A stretch of 64,000 bases of DNA from Devosia sp. 66-14 (GTDB lineage Bacteria; Pseudomonadota; Alphaproteobacteria; Rhizobiales; Devosiaceae), in assembly GCA_001899085.1 (NCBI GenBank), contig MKVB01000005.1, forward strand, positions 220,916 through 284,915. Reading direction: 5' to 3'. The position numbers were made by a program, and so were the translations under genes. Below the pieces are notes generated by a model. It was not told the origin of the DNA. It was given only the letters and a program-made list of their open reading frames with translations, and did no database searches. Positions 15,982-24,366 of this stretch are shown one piece after another. Positions within the stretch are counted from its first letter, which is position 1. Each line of letters opens with the position of its first letter.

Positions 15982-17577
15982 TTATTCGGTCACGTCGACA
16001 TTGTCGAAGCGGTGAATGCCGAGCGGGTCCATGGTGTAGCCCTGAACGCGCTTGTTCATCGGCATGAAGACCTTGGAGTGCGCCATGGTCAGGGCCGGCT
16101 CTTCGGCTTTGAAGATTTCCTGGGCCTTGGTGTAGAGCGCAGTGCGCTCAGCCTGGTCGGAAACCTTCTTGGCGTCCTGGATGGCCTTCTCGAAGTCGTC
16201 GTTGCACCAGCTCGAGTAGTTGGACACGCCAATGGCCGAGCAGGAGAACAGCGTCGCAAAGAAGTTGTCCGGATCACCGTTGTCGCCGGTCCAGCCGATC
16301 TGGAACGCACCCGGGCGGTCCTTCTGCTTGCCGCGCTCGCGGTACTCGGTCCACTCGTAGGTGACGATGTTGGCAGTGACGCCGACCGCGGCCCAGTCGG
16401 CCTGGATCATCTCGGCGGCGCGCTGCGCGTTCGGGTTGTACGGACGGCTGACCGGCATGGCCCACAGGTCGAGCGTCAGGCCCGAGACGCCGGCATCGGC
16501 CAGCAGCTTCTTGGCGCCTTCCGGATCGTACGGCGTATCGACGATCTTGTCGTCATAGGACCACATGGTCGGCGGGATCAGGTTCTTGGCTGCCTGGCCG
16601 GCGCCCTGGTAGACCGCATCGACCAGCGCCTGCTTGTTGATGGCCATCGAGAGCGCCTTGCGGACGTTCACGTTATCCATCGGAGCGACGGTGGTGTTGT
16701 AGGACATGTAGCCGATGTTCAGGCCTTCCTGCTCCATCACCTGCAGGTTGGCGTCAGCCTTGAGCCCTTCGATATCGGCCGGGGCCGGATAGCTCATGAT
16801 GTCGCATTCGCCGGCCTTGAGCTTCTGCGCGCGCACCGCCGGATCGGTGGTGATGGCGAAGATCAGGTCGTCGATCGCCACCTTGCCGCGCCAGTAGTCG
16901 GCGAAGGCAGCGTAGCGGATGACGGCATCGGTCTGGTAGTCGACGAAGGTGAAGGCGCCGGTGCCGATCGGCTTGTTGGCGAAGTCGGCCAGGTTGCCCG
17001 AAGCGGCGAGCTGGTCGGCATATTCCTTGGAGACGATCGACGCGAAGTCCATGCCCAGGTTGGCCAGCATCGGCGCGTTGGGCTCGTTCAGCGTGATCTT
17101 GACGGTCAGGTCATCGACCTTCTCGATCGACTTGAGGAACTTGGGCATGTCCATGCCCTGGAAGTAGTCCCAGCTCAGGCCCTCGAGGTAGGCGAACCAC
17201 GGGTTGTCCTGCTTCCACTGGCGCTCGAACGAGAAGATCACGTCGTCGGCGTTCAGGTCGCGGGTCGGGGTGAAATACGAAGTGGTGTGGAACTTCACGC
17301 CCGGACGGAGGTGGAAGGTATATTCCAGGCCGTCAGCGGAAATTTCCCACTTCTCGGCGAGGCCCGGCTGCACGGCGGTGCCGCCATGCTCGAACTCGAC
17401 GAGGCGATCATAGATGGTGCGCGAGCTGGCGTCGAAGTCGTTACCGCCGGTGGTCGGACCGGGGTCGAAGTGCGCCGGCGAGGCTTCCGAGCAGAACACG
17501 AGCTGCTTGGCATAGACGCTGCCGCCCATCACCGCGACAAGCGCAGTGGCGGCGAGCAGGGTTTTCATCAAATGCAT
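15982..17577 (-). CDS. dppA: Periplasmic dipeptide-binding protein DppA
   Basis: A 531-residue SBP family 5 protein that closely follows the enterobacterial DppA pattern from memory. Seen: signal peptide (MKTLLAATALVAVMGGSVYA), LVFCSEASPAHFDP, FHLRPGVKFHTTSYF, NLIPPTMWSYDD, MIQADWAAVGV, GWTGDNGDPDNFFATLFSC and the C-terminal YTMDPLGIHRFDNV. The Cys pair of the DppA type (FSCSAIG, SSWCNDDF) is present. The start is ATG 17577, with GGGAGA eight to nine bases upstream; MKTLL at 17568 is the alternative. It heads dppABCDF. A RutR-like palindrome lies about 120 bases upstream. Confidence 0.93.
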   Translation of the reverse strand: MHLMKTLLAATALVAVMGGSVYAKQLVFCSEASPAHFDPGPTTGGNDFDASSRTIYDRLVEFEHGGTAVQPGLAEKWEISADGLEYTFHLRPGVKFHTTSYFTPTRDLNADDVIFSFERQWKQDNPWFAYLEGLSWDYFQGMDMPKFLKSIEKVDDLTVKITLNEPNAPMLANLGMDFASIVSKEYADQLAASGNLADFANKPIGTGAFTFVDYQTDAVIRYAAFADYWRGKVAIDDLIFAITTDPAVRAQKLKAGECDIMSYPAPADIEGLKADANLQVMEQEGLNIGYMSYNTTVAPMDNVNVRKALSMAINKQALVDAVYQGAGQAAKNLIPPTMWSYDDKIVDTPYDPEGAKKLLADAGVSGLTLDLWAMPVSRPYNPNAQRAAEMIQADWAAVGVTANIVTYEWTEYRERGKQKDRPGAFQIGWTGDNGDPDNFFATLFSCSAIGVSNYSSWCNDDFEKAIQDAKKVSDQAERTALYTKAQEIFKAEEPALTMAHSKVFMPMNKRVQGYTMDPLGIHRFDNVDVTE

Positions 17578-17692
17578 GATGGTTGTCTCCCGAAAAGCAT
17601 TGCGCCCCGGCATTCAATGGCGGAGTCCCTTCCACCGGCCGGAGCTTGGCGCGCAACAAAGCGCTTTTTCTTCCGCCACGCAATGGCCCAGT

Positions 17693-17708
17693 TTGACCGA
17701 TTGGTCAA
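17693..17708. promoter_or_regulatory. RutR-like operator upstream of dppA
   Basis: TTGACCGATTGGTCAA matches the Escherichia coli RutR consensus TTGACCAnnTGGTCAA at 13 of 14 defined positions and is flanked by one more T and A on each side. Two other RutR-like sites in this window lie before pyrimidine catabolic genes, and a RutR-like gene is at 40.4 kb. Other TetR-family proteins bind similar sites, so the assignment is an inference. Confidence 0.6.
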
Positions 17709-17854
17709 AGCAGCGTCATGCGCAATGCCGTTTCAACAACCGCGCCAACGCCGCAAAGCCGCGTTTCTCAGGCGGTAAAGCGGTTGCGCAGGTGGGATCG
17801 ATTTCACACGCCGGCGATTGACGCTCGCGACGCCGTGCCGCAAATGATCCGTGC

Positions 17855-18244
17855 ATGAGCCAGTCCATTGCCACAATCGCCCTCGTCGTCGCCGACTACG
17901 ACGACGCCATCTCGTTCTATGTCGACAAACTGGGATTCGCTTTGCTGAGCGATCTCGATATGGGCGGCGGCAAGCGCTGGGTCACGGTGGCGCCAGCCGG
18001 CGGCGGCGCGAGGCTGCTGCTGGCCAAGGCCGACGGGGCCGAACAGTCGGCACATATCGGCAACCAGACCGGCGGGCGGGTCGGCTTTTTTCTCGAAACC
18101 GACGACTTCGCGCGGGACCATGCCAACTACCTGCAGCGCGGGGTGAAGTTCCTCGAGCCGCCGCGGCACGAGGCCTATGGTTCGGTGGCGGTGTTCGAGG
18201 ACCTTTACGGCAATAAATGGGATCTGCTGGAGCCCAGGGGCTGA
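17855..18244 (+). CDS. VOC (glyoxalase/bleomycin resistance superfamily) protein
   Basis: A 129-residue protein with the beta-alpha-beta-beta-beta repeat of the vicinal-oxygen-chelate fold: IALVVADYDDAISFYVDKLG at the start, GGRVGFFLETDDFARDHANY in the middle, and GSVAVFEDLYGNKWDLLEP at the end, which carries the conserved glutamate-containing FxDxxGNxWDL motif. The substrate is unknown; members include small dioxygenases, isomerases and resistance proteins. It is a single gene upstream of the aldo/keto reductase, 84 bases away. No clear ribosome site is seen before ATG 17855. Confidence 0.85.
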   Translation: MSQSIATIALVVADYDDAISFYVDKLGFALLSDLDMGGGKRWVTVAPAGGGARLLLAKADGAEQSAHIGNQTGGRVGFFLETDDFARDHANYLQRGVKFLEPPRHEAYGSVAVFEDLYGNKWDLLEPRG

Positions 18245-18327
18245 AGCATCCATCGCTTGTCGCCGATGGATGACGCGACTAGGCTCGCCCGACCTTTCTC
18301 GTTTCCCAAGCCATACTGGAGATCATC

Positions 18328-19254
18328 ATGAGCAAGCGCCGCCTTGGCCGCACAGAGCTTTTCATCGACCCCCTGGTCTTCGGTTGCAACGTGCTGGGCT
18401 GGACGCTCGAGGAAGCGGCCGCCTACCCGGTGCTCGACGCCTTCCTCGACGGCGGCTTTGCCGCGCTCGACACCGCCGACAGCTACGGCAAGGGCAAGTC
18501 CGAGACGATCATCGGCAACTGGATGAAGGCACGCGGCAATCGCGACAAGGTGCTGGTGTTCACCAAGGTCGGCTCGGATATGGGCCAGGGGCACCGCGAC
18601 CTCAGCGCCAAGTGGATCGCCGAGGAAGTGGAGGCCTCGCTGAGGCGGCTGCAGACCGACTATATCGACCTCTACCAGACGCACTGGCCGGACCCCGAGA
18701 CGCCGCAGGAGGAGACGCTCGAAGCGCTCGACAAGCTCGTGAAGGCCGGCAAGGTGCGTTACATCGGCTCCTCCAATCAGGACACCGGCCTGCTGACCGA
18801 GGCGCTCGGCATCTCGAAAGCCAAGGGCACCGCGCGCTACGAGACCATCCAGAACGAGTTCAACCTCTACGACCGCGCCAAGTTCGAGGAGGTGCAGGCG
18901 ACCTGCGTCGCCGAGGGGGTTTCCGGGATCGGCTATTTCAGCCTGGCGCGCGGCTTCCTTGCCGGCAAGTATCGCAGCGCCGCCGACGCGCAGAAGAGCC
19001 CGCGGGGCCAGGCGGTGGTGGAGAAGTATCTCAACCCCAAGGGATACCGGATTCTCGAGGCGCTTGACGCGGTCAGCCGGCGGACCGGCGCATTGCCGGC
19101 GGAGATCACCCTCAGCTGGATCGCAGCGCAGCCCGGAGTGGGCGCGCCGATCGCCTCGGCGACCTCGGTCGAGCAGGTGCAAAGCCTGATGCGCGGGGCC
19201 AACCTGGCGCTGAGCGCCGAAGACCTGACGCTGCTGACGGATGCCGGGAAGTGA
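18328..19254 (+). CDS. Aldo/keto reductase
   Basis: A 308-residue NADPH-dependent oxidoreductase with a TIM barrel. The catalytic tetrad is visible: Asp and Tyr in FAALDTADSYGKGKSE, Lys in VLVFTKVGSDM, and His in YIDLYQTHWPDPETP. Late motifs include VRYIGSSNQDTGLL and GAPIASATSVEQVQSL, which bind the cofactor. The start at 18328 has GGAG eight bases upstream. It overlaps the following small secreted-protein gene by four bases. The substrate is not predictable; it resembles the YajO/AKR11-13 group. Confidence 0.9.
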   Translation: MSKRRLGRTELFIDPLVFGCNVLGWTLEEAAAYPVLDAFLDGGFAALDTADSYGKGKSETIIGNWMKARGNRDKVLVFTKVGSDMGQGHRDLSAKWIAEEVEASLRRLQTDYIDLYQTHWPDPETPQEETLEALDKLVKAGKVRYIGSSNQDTGLLTEALGISKAKGTARYETIQNEFNLYDRAKFEEVQATCVAEGVSGIGYFSLARGFLAGKYRSAADAQKSPRGQAVVEKYLNPKGYRILEALDAVSRRTGALPAEITLSWIAAQPGVGAPIASATSVEQVQSLMRGANLALSAEDLTLLTDAGK

Positions 19255-19763
19255 AGCTGACGACGGCATCGATGATGCGGTTGGCGGGGGTGGCGGTGAG
19301 CGCCCTGACCTCCCCCGCCCTGGCGCAGCAGGCCGGCTGGCACTATTCGCCGCTCGCGGGTGAGGGCGACCGGGCGGCGCTCGGCTGCGCCATCGGATCG
19401 ACGCCACAGGAATTCGTCTGCCTCGCGGTGCGCTGCGAGGACGATTTCTCGGTGGGCGTACACTTCTACACCAGCCGGCCCGGCGGCGATGCCGGGCGGT
19501 GGCGGATCGATATCGACAAGGAAGACGGGCACGAGGTGGAGGCCAAGCCGGACGGATCGCCCTACAATGCCCGGATCGAGGGCGATGTGGCGCCGCTGCT
19601 CGAAGCGCTGAAGAATGGCGGCCTCGCCTATCTCGACCCCAAGGCCGGACCTGACCTGCCCAGGAACGGCATCACGCTCGACGGATCGCTCTACGTGATC
19701 AACCAGGCGCTGTATTTCTGCGCCCCGCGGGTGCCGCCGGCGGCGGCCTCACTCGGCCAGTAG
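19251..19763 (+). CDS. Secreted protein of unknown function
   Basis: A 170-residue protein starting at GTG 19251, four bases inside the aldo/keto reductase gene, so probably translationally coupled to it. It has a signal peptide (ending ALTSPALAQQ) and a mature part with four Cys residues (ALGCAIG, FVCLAVRCEDD, YFCAPR), which suggests disulfides in the periplasm. No known family is recognised. It is convergent with, and overlaps by 15 bases, the TetR gene that follows on the other strand. Confidence 0.75.
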   Translation: MKLTTASMMRLAGVAVSALTSPALAQQAGWHYSPLAGEGDRAALGCAIGSTPQEFVCLAVRCEDDFSVGVHFYTSRPGGDAGRWRIDIDKEDGHEVEAKPDGSPYNARIEGDVAPLLEALKNGGLAYLDPKAGPDLPRNGITLDGSLYVINQALYFCAPRVPPAAASLGQ

Positions 19764-20372
19764 CTCGGCCAGCGCCATGCGCTTGTAGTTGGCGACGTAG
19801 GCATCGCCTTCGGCGCGATCGACCGAGATGGCGAGGCGCATAGTGGCGGTGCCCAGATACATGACCAACGTGGCGCGGCTGAGCAACTCGGCCCGATCGG
19901 CGCCGGGATGTAAGCGCTCAAGCACGGCGCCAACCAACGCCCCATTTTCGTGGCTGTCAGCGAGGTCGATGCCGCGCAGCGACTTGTCGGCCTGGGTGCC
20001 TGACCAGATGTCGCGCATCACCGGCTCCGCGAGAAACAGGCCGTAATAAATGTCGATGAGCTCGCCAAAGGCCCGGCGGAAGCCGGAGGCATCGTCGACG
20101 CCGACGAGGCCATCGCGAATACAGGCGCGCCCCTCTTCATTATAGCGCTCGGCCAGCGCGCCGATCACCGCCGCCTTGTCCGGGAAGTACTGATAGAGCG
20201 AGCCGATGGAGATCTCCGCCTCTACGGCCAGTTCGCCCATCTTCATGGCATCGCTGCCCGACCGCTCGATCAAGCCCTTGGCCGCATTGAGGATCCGCTC
20301 CACCCGTTCGCGGCTGCGCTGCTGCTGCGGGGTCCGTCGGGCGGGGACGACGAGTTCGGGGGTCTCAGCCAT
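19749..20372 (-). CDS. TetR-family transcriptional regulator
   Basis: A 207-residue regulator with an N-terminal helix-turn-helix: RVERILNAAKGLIERSG, MGELAVEAEISIGSLYQYF, PDKAAVIGALAERYNEE, the usual TetR pattern. The rest is an all-helical ligand domain. ATG 20372 is preferred to the longer frame because the TetR fold starts shortly after it and AGGA lies upstream. It is divergent from an NmrA-like oxidoreductase gene, and the spacer holds two perfect inverted repeats that are probable operator sites. Confidence 0.88.
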   Translation of the reverse strand: MAETPELVVPARRTPQQQRSRERVERILNAAKGLIERSGSDAMKMGELAVEAEISIGSLYQYFPDKAAVIGALAERYNEEGRACIRDGLVGVDDASGFRRAFGELIDIYYGLFLAEPVMRDIWSGTQADKSLRGIDLADSHENGALVGAVLERLHPGADRAELLSRATLVMYLGTATMRLAISVDRAEGDAYVANYKRMALAELLAE

Positions 20373-20380
20373 AAGTGAAT

Positions 20381-20420
20381 AATCCTCACATTTCTGCTTG
20401 ACGGAGATAATATGAGGATT
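20381..20420. promoter_or_regulatory. Candidate TetR operator, long-spaced inverted repeat
   Basis: AATCCTCA (20381-20388) and TGAGGATT (20413-20420) are perfect 8-base inverted copies. Both lie between the divergent tetR-type and NmrA-like genes and share the CCTCA core with the neighbouring palindrome. Confidence 0.5.
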
Positions 20421-20433
20421 TATCACCTTCCGC

Positions 20434-20454
20434 AACATGAGCTTTCCTCATGTT
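20434..20454. promoter_or_regulatory. Candidate TetR operator, compact palindrome
   Basis: AACATGAG and CTCATGTT are perfect 8-base arms around a 5-base spacer, 19 bases before the NmrA-like gene start. The shared CTCAT/ATGAG half-site with the repeat at 20381-20420 suggests cooperative binding by the adjacent TetR protein. Confidence 0.55.
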
Positions 20455-20472
20455 TTGCGAAAGGACACTGAA

Positions 20473-21294
20473 ATGACCAAACCGATCCTGATCATCGGCG
20501 GCCGCGGCAAGACCGGCTCGCGCGTCGCGGACCGCCTCGAGGCACGAGGGCTGCCGGTACGGCTGGGCTCACGCGCCACCGGGTTCGACTGGACGGACCG
20601 CGGCACCTGGGCGGCGGCGCTCGAGGGAGCAGCCAGCGCCTACATCACCTACTATCCCGATATCGCGATCAAGGGCGCGGCCGAGACGGTCGGTGCGCTG
20701 GCCGAACTGGCCGTATCGCTGGGGGTGAAACGCCTGGTGCTGCTGTCGGGCCGCGGGGAGCCGGAGGCGCAGCGGGCCGAGCAGCAATTGATCGCCTCCG
20801 GCGCCGAGTGGACCATCGCGCGCGCCAGCTGGTTCAACCAGAATTTCGATGAGGGCCAGTTCCTCGACATGGTGCTGAGCGGCGAGGTCGCGCTGCCGGT
20901 GGATAAGGTGCGCGAGCCCTTCGTCGACGTCGACGACGTTGCCGATGTGGTGGTGGCGGCGCTGACCGACACGCGGCATGTCGGCGAGATTTATGAGCTC
21001 ACCGGTCCGCGGCTGCTGACCTTTGCCGACGCCGTCGCCGAGATCAACCGGGCTGCCGGCACCACCGTTGGCTTCCGCACCATGCCGGCGCACGAGTTCC
21101 TCGACTGGCTGGCGCATAGCGAGGTGCCGGACGAAATCGCCGGGCTGCTCGAGGAACTGTTCAGCGTGGTGCTGGACGGGCGCAACGAATCCCTCGCCGA
21201 TGGTGTCGAGCGCGCGCTCGGGCGGCAGCCGAAGGATTTTGCCGACTTCGCACACGACGCAGCGGCCAAGGGGGCCTGGAGGCAAGCAGCATGA
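20473..21294 (+). CDS. NmrA-like NAD(P)H-binding oxidoreductase
   Basis: A 273-residue atypical short-chain dehydrogenase. The nucleotide-binding motif GGRGKTGSRVADRLEARG (GxxGxxG) is at residues 8-25, followed by LVLLSGRGEPEAQ and ARASWFNQNFDEGQFLDM, typical of the NmrA/TMR group, which lacks the YxxxK pair of classical SDRs. Such proteins act as NAD(P)H-dependent reductases or redox sensors. The start at ATG 20473 lies after AAAGGA. It is divergent from the TetR gene and overlaps the DUF1772 gene by four bases, so it is a two-gene operon probably controlled by that TetR. Confidence 0.85.
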   Translation: MTKPILIIGGRGKTGSRVADRLEARGLPVRLGSRATGFDWTDRGTWAAALEGAASAYITYYPDIAIKGAAETVGALAELAVSLGVKRLVLLSGRGEPEAQRAEQQLIASGAEWTIARASWFNQNFDEGQFLDMVLSGEVALPVDKVREPFVDVDDVADVVVAALTDTRHVGEIYELTGPRLLTFADAVAEINRAAGTTVGFRTMPAHEFLDWLAHSEVPDEIAGLLEELFSVVLDGRNESLADGVERALGRQPKDFADFAHDAAAKGAWRQAA

Positions 21295-21758
21295 GCTGGA
21301 TCGATATGCTCAGCATCGTGGTGGCGCTCGGCGCCGCGCTGATCGGCGGGACGTTCTTCGGCTTTTCCAACTTCGTGATGCCGGCCATCGGCCGGCAGCC
21401 ACCGGCCCATGGCATCGCGGTGATGAATGCCATCAACGTCACGGTGCTCAATGCCGGCTTTCTCGGCGCCTTCATGGGCACGGCGATCCTAGGGCTGGTG
21501 CTGGTGCTGGCGGCCTTCGTCGCGGGCGGCAGTCCGTGGGCGGCGGCCGGTGCGCTGATCTATGTGATCGGCACGTTCGGCGTGACCATGGCGATCAATG
21601 TGCCGATGAACGACCGGCTGGCGAAGTTCGAAGCCCCCAGCCCCGAGGGCGCCGTCTACTGGGCGACCTATCTCAGGGATTGGACTCGGTGGAACGCGAT
21701 CAGGTCGGGCGCCGCGATGCTCGCGACGCTCCTGCTGATGATCTCGCTCATGCGATGA
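21291..21758 (+). CDS. DUF1772 membrane protein
   Basis: A 155-residue protein with four membrane segments, of the DUF1772 (anthrone oxygenase-like) family: GTFFGFSNFVMPAIG, VMNAINVTVLNAGFLG and INVPMNDRLAKFEAP are the recognisable conserved stretches. It overlaps the NmrA-like gene by four bases. Linkage of DUF1772 proteins with NmrA-like reductases and a TetR repressor is common in proteobacteria from memory, but the reaction is not established. It overlaps the convergent SDR gene by 11 bases. Confidence 0.85.
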   Translation: MSWIDMLSIVVALGAALIGGTFFGFSNFVMPAIGRQPPAHGIAVMNAINVTVLNAGFLGAFMGTAILGLVLVLAAFVAGGSPWAAAGALIYVIGTFGVTMAINVPMNDRLAKFEAPSPEGAVYWATYLRDWTRWNAIRSGAAMLATLLLMISLMR

Positions 21759-22476
21759 GGTAGCCGCCGTCGACCGGCAGGATCGCTCCGGTGATGAAGC
21801 CGGCGAGCGGCGAGCACAAAAACAGCGCGGCGGGCGCCAGGTCCGCCGGAGTGCCCCAGCGGCCGAGCGGGGTGCGGCCCATCAGTTCGGCGTTGCGCGC
21901 CTCATTGGCGCGCGGCACCGCAGTCATCGCGGTCTCGATCCAGCCGGGGGCCAGCGCGTTGACCCGGATCTCCTGTTTGGCGAAGGCGACGGCGAGCGAC
22001 TTGGTGAGGCCGGCGACGGCGTGCTTGGACGCCGCATAGGCCGGCGCGTGCGGCGCGCCGAAGAACGAAAACATCGAGCCGATATTGAGGATGGCACCGC
22101 CGCCCAGCTTGTCCTTGAAGGCATAGGCGGTGCGCATCGAACCATTGAGGTTGATGTCGATGACGGTCTCGAACCCATCGACCGTGTGCTCGGCGGCACG
22201 CAGGTTGACGCCGGCGCAGTTGATCAGCGCCGATACGGTGCCGAAGGTGGCGGCGTATTCGGCGACCTGTTCGGCGTTGCGGACGTCGAGTTCGGTATAG
22301 CGGAAGCGTGGCTCGGCAACAGCGCCGGCCTCGACCTCGGCCTGGGTGGCGCCGGTGACGTGCACCACCGCCCCGGCATCGGCGAAAGCCCTACCGATGC
22401 CCTGGCCGATGCCCGAGGTGCCGCCGCTGATGACGACGGTTTTGCCGGCGTAGAATTCGGATGCCCAGTGGCTCAT
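21748..22476 (-). CDS. SDR-family oxidoreductase
   Basis: A 242-residue classical short-chain dehydrogenase. Cofactor motif GGTSGIGQGIG (residues 18-28), NCAG (ALINCAGVN), the catalytic Ser in ILNIGSMFSFFG, YAASKHA (YxxxK), and the C-terminal PVDGGYL are all seen. The start at 22476 follows from the usual spacing of the first strand. It lies 10 bases after the cupin gene on the same strand and probably shares its transcript with the Gfo/Idh/MocA gene upstream, which would fit a small sugar or aromatic catabolic operon. The substrate is unknown. Confidence 0.88.
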   Translation of the reverse strand: MSHWASEFYAGKTVVISGGTSGIGQGIGRAFADAGAVVHVTGATQAEVEAGAVAEPRFRYTELDVRNAEQVAEYAATFGTVSALINCAGVNLRAAEHTVDGFETVIDINLNGSMRTAYAFKDKLGGGAILNIGSMFSFFGAPHAPAYAASKHAVAGLTKSLAVAFAKQEIRVNALAPGWIETAMTAVPRANEARNAELMGRTPLGRWGTPADLAPAALFLCSPLAGFITGAILPVDGGYLIA

Positions 22477-22486
22477 GCAAAGGCAC

Positions 22487-22984
22487 TCATCTGACGAACT
22501 GATCCACGTAATCCGCCCCCAGCCCCACCTTGTCATAGTGCTTTTTGCACATGTCGATCTTGGTGAAGACGTCCTCGAAGCCGATCTGCCTGTTGTCCTT
22601 GTCGAGATAGACCATGCAGCCGGAAATGTTGAAGAAGGTGATCATCTCCGGGGTGTCGTCGGGAACGGTCAGCGTATGGATCTCGCCAGGCGGCTCGAAC
22701 ACATAGGAGCCGGTTTCGGCCACCCAATCGTGCTCGAGATAGTGCCAGCGCCCCTTGATGACATAGCCATGCACCGGCTGCGGATGGAGATGGCGGCTCA
22801 GGATGCCGGCGCGGCGGACGCGCAGAAGGTTGCACCACTGGCCCTGCAGAGTGTTGAGGAATAACGGGCGAAACCAAACGCCCTCGGCCTGCGGAACCCA
22901 GACCCGTTCATCCTCGGGAACCGCCGTGATGGCGATCTCCCTGGGCGCCATCGGGTGGGCCGAGCCGTTGAAGGTCTCGTACAT
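22487..22984 (-). CDS. Cupin protein of the 2,4'-dihydroxyacetophenone dioxygenase family
   Basis: A 165-residue single-domain cupin. Metal-binding residues are in SRHLHPQPVHGYVIKG (His-x-His and a third His) and in YVFEPPGEIHTL (Glu/His). Near the C-terminus is the Cys-containing segment ITFFNISGCMVYLD. The nearest family known to me cleaves the C-C bond of 2,4'-dihydroxyacetophenone with a non-haem iron. However, the gene neighbours (SDR and sugar-type dehydrogenase) suggest another role is possible. The start at 22984 follows GGAG. Confidence 0.75.
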   Translation of the reverse strand: MYETFNGSAHPMAPREIAITAVPEDERVWVPQAEGVWFRPLFLNTLQGQWCNLLRVRRAGILSRHLHPQPVHGYVIKGRWHYLEHDWVAETGSYVFEPPGEIHTLTVPDDTPEMITFFNISGCMVYLDKDNRQIGFEDVFTKIDMCKKHYDKVGLGADYVDQFVR

Positions 22985-23085
22985 GGCAGGTCTCCTCCGA
23001 ACTGGTATGGTAGCTTTAGCGAGCTGAAACCCAACGCGCCAGTGCGCCAAATGTCTAGCTCGCCATGGCGAGGCAGCCCAAGCCC

Positions 23086-24024
23086 TTACCAGTGGAACTC
23101 GTCGACGTTTTCGCGAGCCCCCAAGAGGAATGCGTCGCCGATCAGCCGCAGCGGCGAGCCGTCCATTTCGGATTTGCCCTTTTTCAGCAGCTTGGCGAAG
23201 CGTTCGTAGATCGCCTCGTATTCCTCTGAGGGGTTGGCGACCGATTGTTTGCCGTTAACGCTCAGCACGGTGCCGCCGCGTTCGAGCTTCAGCTGGGTGC
23301 CCTTCCTGGTCTCGATGGCGATGGCCCAGATCTCGCCCGACTCCTCGAGCCAGTTGAAGCCGGCGCTGAGCTTGGGCTGGTGCTTTTCGGCGGACTTGAA
23401 GACGATCTCGACATCGACCGGGGTCTGCCGGTTCGCCGGGAACTTGAGCCGGGCGCTATCGACGAATACCGGGAACGGCATGATCCTGGTGAAGATCGAC
23501 ATGGCGTTGATGCCAGGATCGCAGACGCCGAAGCCGCCGGGCTCCCACACCCATTCCTGGCCGGGGTGCCACTTGCGGACGCTCTCGCGCCAGTCGATGC
23601 GGACCGCGGCGACGCCCTCGTCCTTGAGGATGAGCTTGGCGGCATCGACGGCGGCGTTGTAACGCGAGTGCCAGGTCTGGAACAGCACCCGGCCCTTCTT
23701 CTCGCCATAGGCGACCAGATCCTCGAATTCGGTAATGGTGGGGGTGGGCGGCTTTTCCAGCAGCACATCCTTGCCGGCGTCGATGGCCTGGCGCACATAG
23801 GCGTGGCGTACGCCCGGCGGGGTGCAGATGGCGACCAGCTTGACCTCGGGCATGGCCTTGTAGAGTTCGGCCGGGGTCTTGAACACCGGCACGTCGCGAT
23901 GGCCGAGACCGCGGGTCGAGACGCAGGCCGCGAGCTCGAAATCCGGGCTCTTGTCGATCACCGGCAGGTGCTGGTCCTGCGCGATCTTGCCGATACCGAT
24001 GACGGCGATCTTCTTTTTGGCCAT
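23086..24024 (-). CDS. Gfo/Idh/MocA-family sugar dehydrogenase (L-arabinose/D-galactose 1-dehydrogenase-like)
   Basis: A 312-residue NAD(P)-dependent oxidoreductase. The Rossmann motif IAVIGIGKIAQDQHLPVI is at residues 6-23. Typical family segments follow: ICTPPGVRHAYVRQAIDAG, LLEKPPTPT (EKP active-site Lys), and GGFGVCDPGINAMSIF, which carries the catalytic DxGIH-like stretch as D-P-G-I-N. The pattern resembles bacterial aldose 1-dehydrogenases that oxidise L-arabinose or D-galactose to lactones. The start at 24024 is the ATG of MAKKKIAVIG. It lies 101 bases upstream of the cupin gene on the same strand. Confidence 0.82.
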   Translation of the reverse strand: MAKKKIAVIGIGKIAQDQHLPVIDKSPDFELAACVSTRGLGHRDVPVFKTPAELYKAMPEVKLVAICTPPGVRHAYVRQAIDAGKDVLLEKPPTPTITEFEDLVAYGEKKGRVLFQTWHSRYNAAVDAAKLILKDEGVAAVRIDWRESVRKWHPGQEWVWEPGGFGVCDPGINAMSIFTRIMPFPVFVDSARLKFPANRQTPVDVEIVFKSAEKHQPKLSAGFNWLEESGEIWAIAIETRKGTQLKLERGGTVLSVNGKQSVANPSEEYEAIYERFAKLLKKGKSEMDGSPLRLIGDAFLLGARENVDEFHW

Positions 24025-24165
24025 TGCCGAAACACTCCCTGAAGCGGGCGGCACTTAAAGGCATGGGCAATGGAAAGGGAAGTTCCCCGACAAGGAAAAT
24101 CGTCCGGCTGCCTAAGGTGAGCTATACTGCGATCAGCTCCAGGTCGCCGGCAGCAGGAGGATGCG

Positions 24166-24366
24166 ATGTCGCGGGCATTCGTCAGTGAAGGCAACAGCAT
24201 GCCGCAGGTGTTCGCCTCGGCGGAAAGCGCCGAGAGCGCCGCCAACCTGCAGCGGGCAATGGACGGCAGGGATTACGACTACGAGGTGCGGCCGCGCGAA
24301 CGCGGCGGCTACATGGTGGCGCGCCTGAGAAAGGACGGCACGTTCGACTCGTGGGTCGAGGAATAA
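24166..24366 (+). CDS. Small hypothetical protein
   Basis: A 66-residue protein with no recognised family. It is hydrophilic, with no signal or membrane segment, and ends YMVARLRKDGTFDSWVEE. A perfect AGGAGG lies five bases before ATG 24166, so translation is credible. Its last codons (the coding of VEE and the stop) form the first unit of a 24-bp tandem repeat that continues downstream. Confidence 0.6.
   Translation: MSRAFVSEGNSMPQVFASAESAESAANLQRAMDGRDYDYEVRPRERGGYMVARLRKDGTFDSWVEE

Noticed and set aside
15172-17778. An 868-codon forward frame across dppB and dppA
   Set aside because: It is antisense to well-supported dppA/dppB and shows low-complexity Asp/His/Gly/Val composition, typical of a shadow frame.
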